A stretch of DNA of 64,000 bases from Selaginella moellendorffii. Lineage: Eukaryota; Streptophyta; Lycopodiopsida; Selaginellales; Selaginellaceae. Numbering within the stretch: the first letter of the stretch is position 1; each line of letters starts with the position of its first letter. The translations under genes and the position numbers were made by a program. The stretch lies in NCBI RefSeq assembly GCF_000143415.4, contig NW_003314265.1, positions 1,198,446 to 1,262,445 of the forward strand. The letters run 5' to 3'. Of this stretch, positions 62,843-64,000 are shown in pieces. The notes beneath the pieces were generated by a model. That model was not told where the DNA came from. It saw only the letters and a list, made by a program, of their open reading frames with translations, and did not search any database.

Positions 62843-64000
62843 TCACTTTGGGTTCCAGCGTTGCGGCCAGGAGTATAGGTTCTTGTGACGGCCGTAGCTC
62901 CAGTTTTGGTGGTGATGATCGCTTCGTCGCGGCCAGCTTTGGCTCTGACCGCCGTAGTACTCGCTCGGCCAACGCTGATGATCATAGCCATACTCTGGAG
63001 CTTGCGAGGTCGAGGGATCGTAAGGATTGTGGTATTGATGATCGTAGCTCGTGGATTGATCGTAGCTAGCAGCATTGTAATAGTCCTCCGGCTGCTGCTG
63101 CTGCTGGTAGTAGTTCTGTGGATCGGAGTGGTATTGGTTGTAGTAGTCGTAAGAAGGTGGAGATGATTGGGCCGAGGAATCGTAGTACTGTTGGCTCCAG
63201 GATTGCTGGGGCTGCTGGGAGTGCTGGCTCCACGAAGAGGTTTGATGGGGAGCTTGATCCCACCAAGATTGCTGCTGTTGTTGTTGGTCGTAAGGTTGCG
63301 AGGAATTGGATTGCTGCTCTGGCCAGGATGTTTGATTGTTCCAATTGGAATTGCTGGGCCACGATGGCTGTTGCTTCCAAGCCCAAGATGGATTTGTATA
63401 GTTCCAGGGAGAGTAAGCTTGTGCCTCGAATGGCGACGACGAAGAAGAGAAGAAAGCCTGCGGGGAGACCATGTTGTAAGATTGCTGCTGAGGAAATTGT
63501 TGTGAGAAGCCTGGCATTCCGCGCGGCTGCTGTTGCAATCCCATTCCCATCATGGTGGCTCCTCCGCGACTGAATTGCTGCTGGAATGGATTCATCATCA
63601 CCGGAGGCGAGCGGCTCATCATCGTCATTCCCGGGAATCTCATCGCCATCATCATCCCAGGCTGCTGCTGCGGCATCATCATTCCCTGCTGCATCGCTCC
63701 CAGCCTTGGGGGGACCATCATCATCGGCACTTGCGGCCTGATGCCTCGAATTCCACTCAGTCCTCCCATGAGGCCGGATTGGGGAGGCACTGCGAGAGCG
63801 CCGCCGGGAGCTGAAGATCCTGGCTTCGTTCCAGCTGCTGGCTCGTCGCCTGCGCTGCCTTGATCGGATACACGCTCCTCCGTTGCAGTGCTCGTCTCCT
63901 CCTCGCTGCTCTCCACCGCTTTCTTCAGTTTGGTCTTCGTCTTGCTCGCGGAGGTAGCGGCCTTTTTGCTCTTCTGCGTGGCCGCCGCATTTTTCGACGA
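62843..64000 (-). CDS. Gln/Met/Pro/Tyr-rich low-complexity protein, partial (5' end outside window)
   Basis: The frame is open from the window edge to the stop at 62843 (more than 380 residues). The N-terminal visible part is Lys/Ala-rich (KNAAATQKSKKAATSASKTK), resembling the tail of a basic linker. It is followed by an acidic stretch (ESSEEETSTATEE), Met/Pro-rich segments (VPMMMVPPRLGAMQQGMMM), and then Gln/Ser/Trp/Tyr-rich prion-like sequence (NPSWAWKQQPSW, QQQQSWWDQ, DYYNAASYDQS), ending SWPQRWNPK. No catalytic domain is visible. Such composition is common in RNA-binding and phase-separating nuclear proteins; any folded domain would have to lie upstream, beyond the window. Confidence 0.8.
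   Translation of the reverse strand, partial: SSKNAAATQKSKKAATSASKTKTKLKKAVESSEEETSTATEERVSDQGSAGDEPAAGTKPGSSAPGGALAVPPQSGLMGGLSGIRGIRPQVPMMMVPPRLGAMQQGMMMPQQQPGMMMAMRFPGMTMMSRSPPVMMNPFQQQFSRGGATMMGMGLQQQPRGMPGFSQQFPQQQSYNMVSPQAFFSSSSSPFEAQAYSPWNYTNPSWAWKQQPSWPSNSNWNNQTSWPEQQSNSSQPYDQQQQQQSWWDQAPHQTSSWSQHSQQPQQSWSQQYYDSSAQSSPPSYDYYNQYHSDPQNYYQQQQQPEDYYNAASYDQSTSYDHQYHNPYDPSTSQAPEYGYDHQRWPSEYYGGQSQSWPRRSDHHHQNWSYGRHKNLYSWPQRWNPK

Noticed and set aside
1-64000. CRISPR arrays, bacterial operons, riboswitches
   Set aside because: The window is plant nuclear DNA; no regularly spaced identical repeats or prokaryotic gene order were seen.

Overview
This window looks like nuclear DNA of an early-diverging land plant, most likely a Selaginella-type lycophyte (inference). 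Gene-rich islands are GC-rich with very short introns (about 50-100 bp). Long intronless PPR genes are present, as is a SHIPPO-repeat flagellar/axonemal protein of the kind kept in plants with swimming sperm. Plant-specific signatures include a sucrose-phosphate synthase, an AP2/ERF factor and plant-type Pol III snRNA promoter elements (USE plus TATA). The islands are separated by AT-rich, repeat-laden stretches.

Layout. 1-12.8 kb is gene-poor: AT-rich DNA, a degenerate tRNA-His copy (4642-4713), a 6-bp-period GC-rich minisatellite (6.4-6.65 kb), and diverged duplicated blocks between 7.4 and 12.3 kb. 12.8-33.8 kb is a dense island: RPC4 (Pol III subunit), MPP6 (exosome cofactor), tafazzin, two intronless PPR genes, a MIC10-like protein, a large coiled-coil protein, protein phosphatase methylesterase 1, an erythromycin-esterase-family protein, a SHIPPO/ODF3-like protein, a small coiled-coil protein of unknown function, a 1155-aa PPR protein and a tRNA-Phe gene. 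34.8-41.8 kb holds sucrose-phosphate synthase, a frameshifted pectin methylesterase and an ERF transcription factor. 42.4-47.5 kb is one decayed Ty3/gypsy element with 175-bp LTRs. 47.5-51.2 kb is AT-rich with a hAT-like transposase relic. 51.2-60.7 kb is a second island: a small unknown protein, a plant synaptotagmin (TM-SMP-C2-C2), an Argonaute, a CD2BP2/Lin1-type U5 snRNP protein and, divergent from it, a U6atac minor-spliceosome snRNA gene. 60.9-62.8 kb is AT-rich, and the window ends inside a Gln/Met-rich protein gene.

Themes. Several genes act in RNA metabolism: RPC4, MPP6, the PPR proteins (organelle RNA), Argonaute, CD2BP2 and U6atac. Two divergent pairs share tiny promoters: RPC4/MPP6 (60 bp between start codons) and CD2BP2/U6atac (119 bp). 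Mitochondrial membrane biology is represented by tafazzin (cardiolipin remodelling) and the MIC10-like protein. The most noteworthy find is the U6atac gene. It is supported by promoter elements, by secondary structure including a stem that co-varies with the human sequence, and by a T-run terminator. All exon boundaries were read by eye from splice signals and frame continuity.
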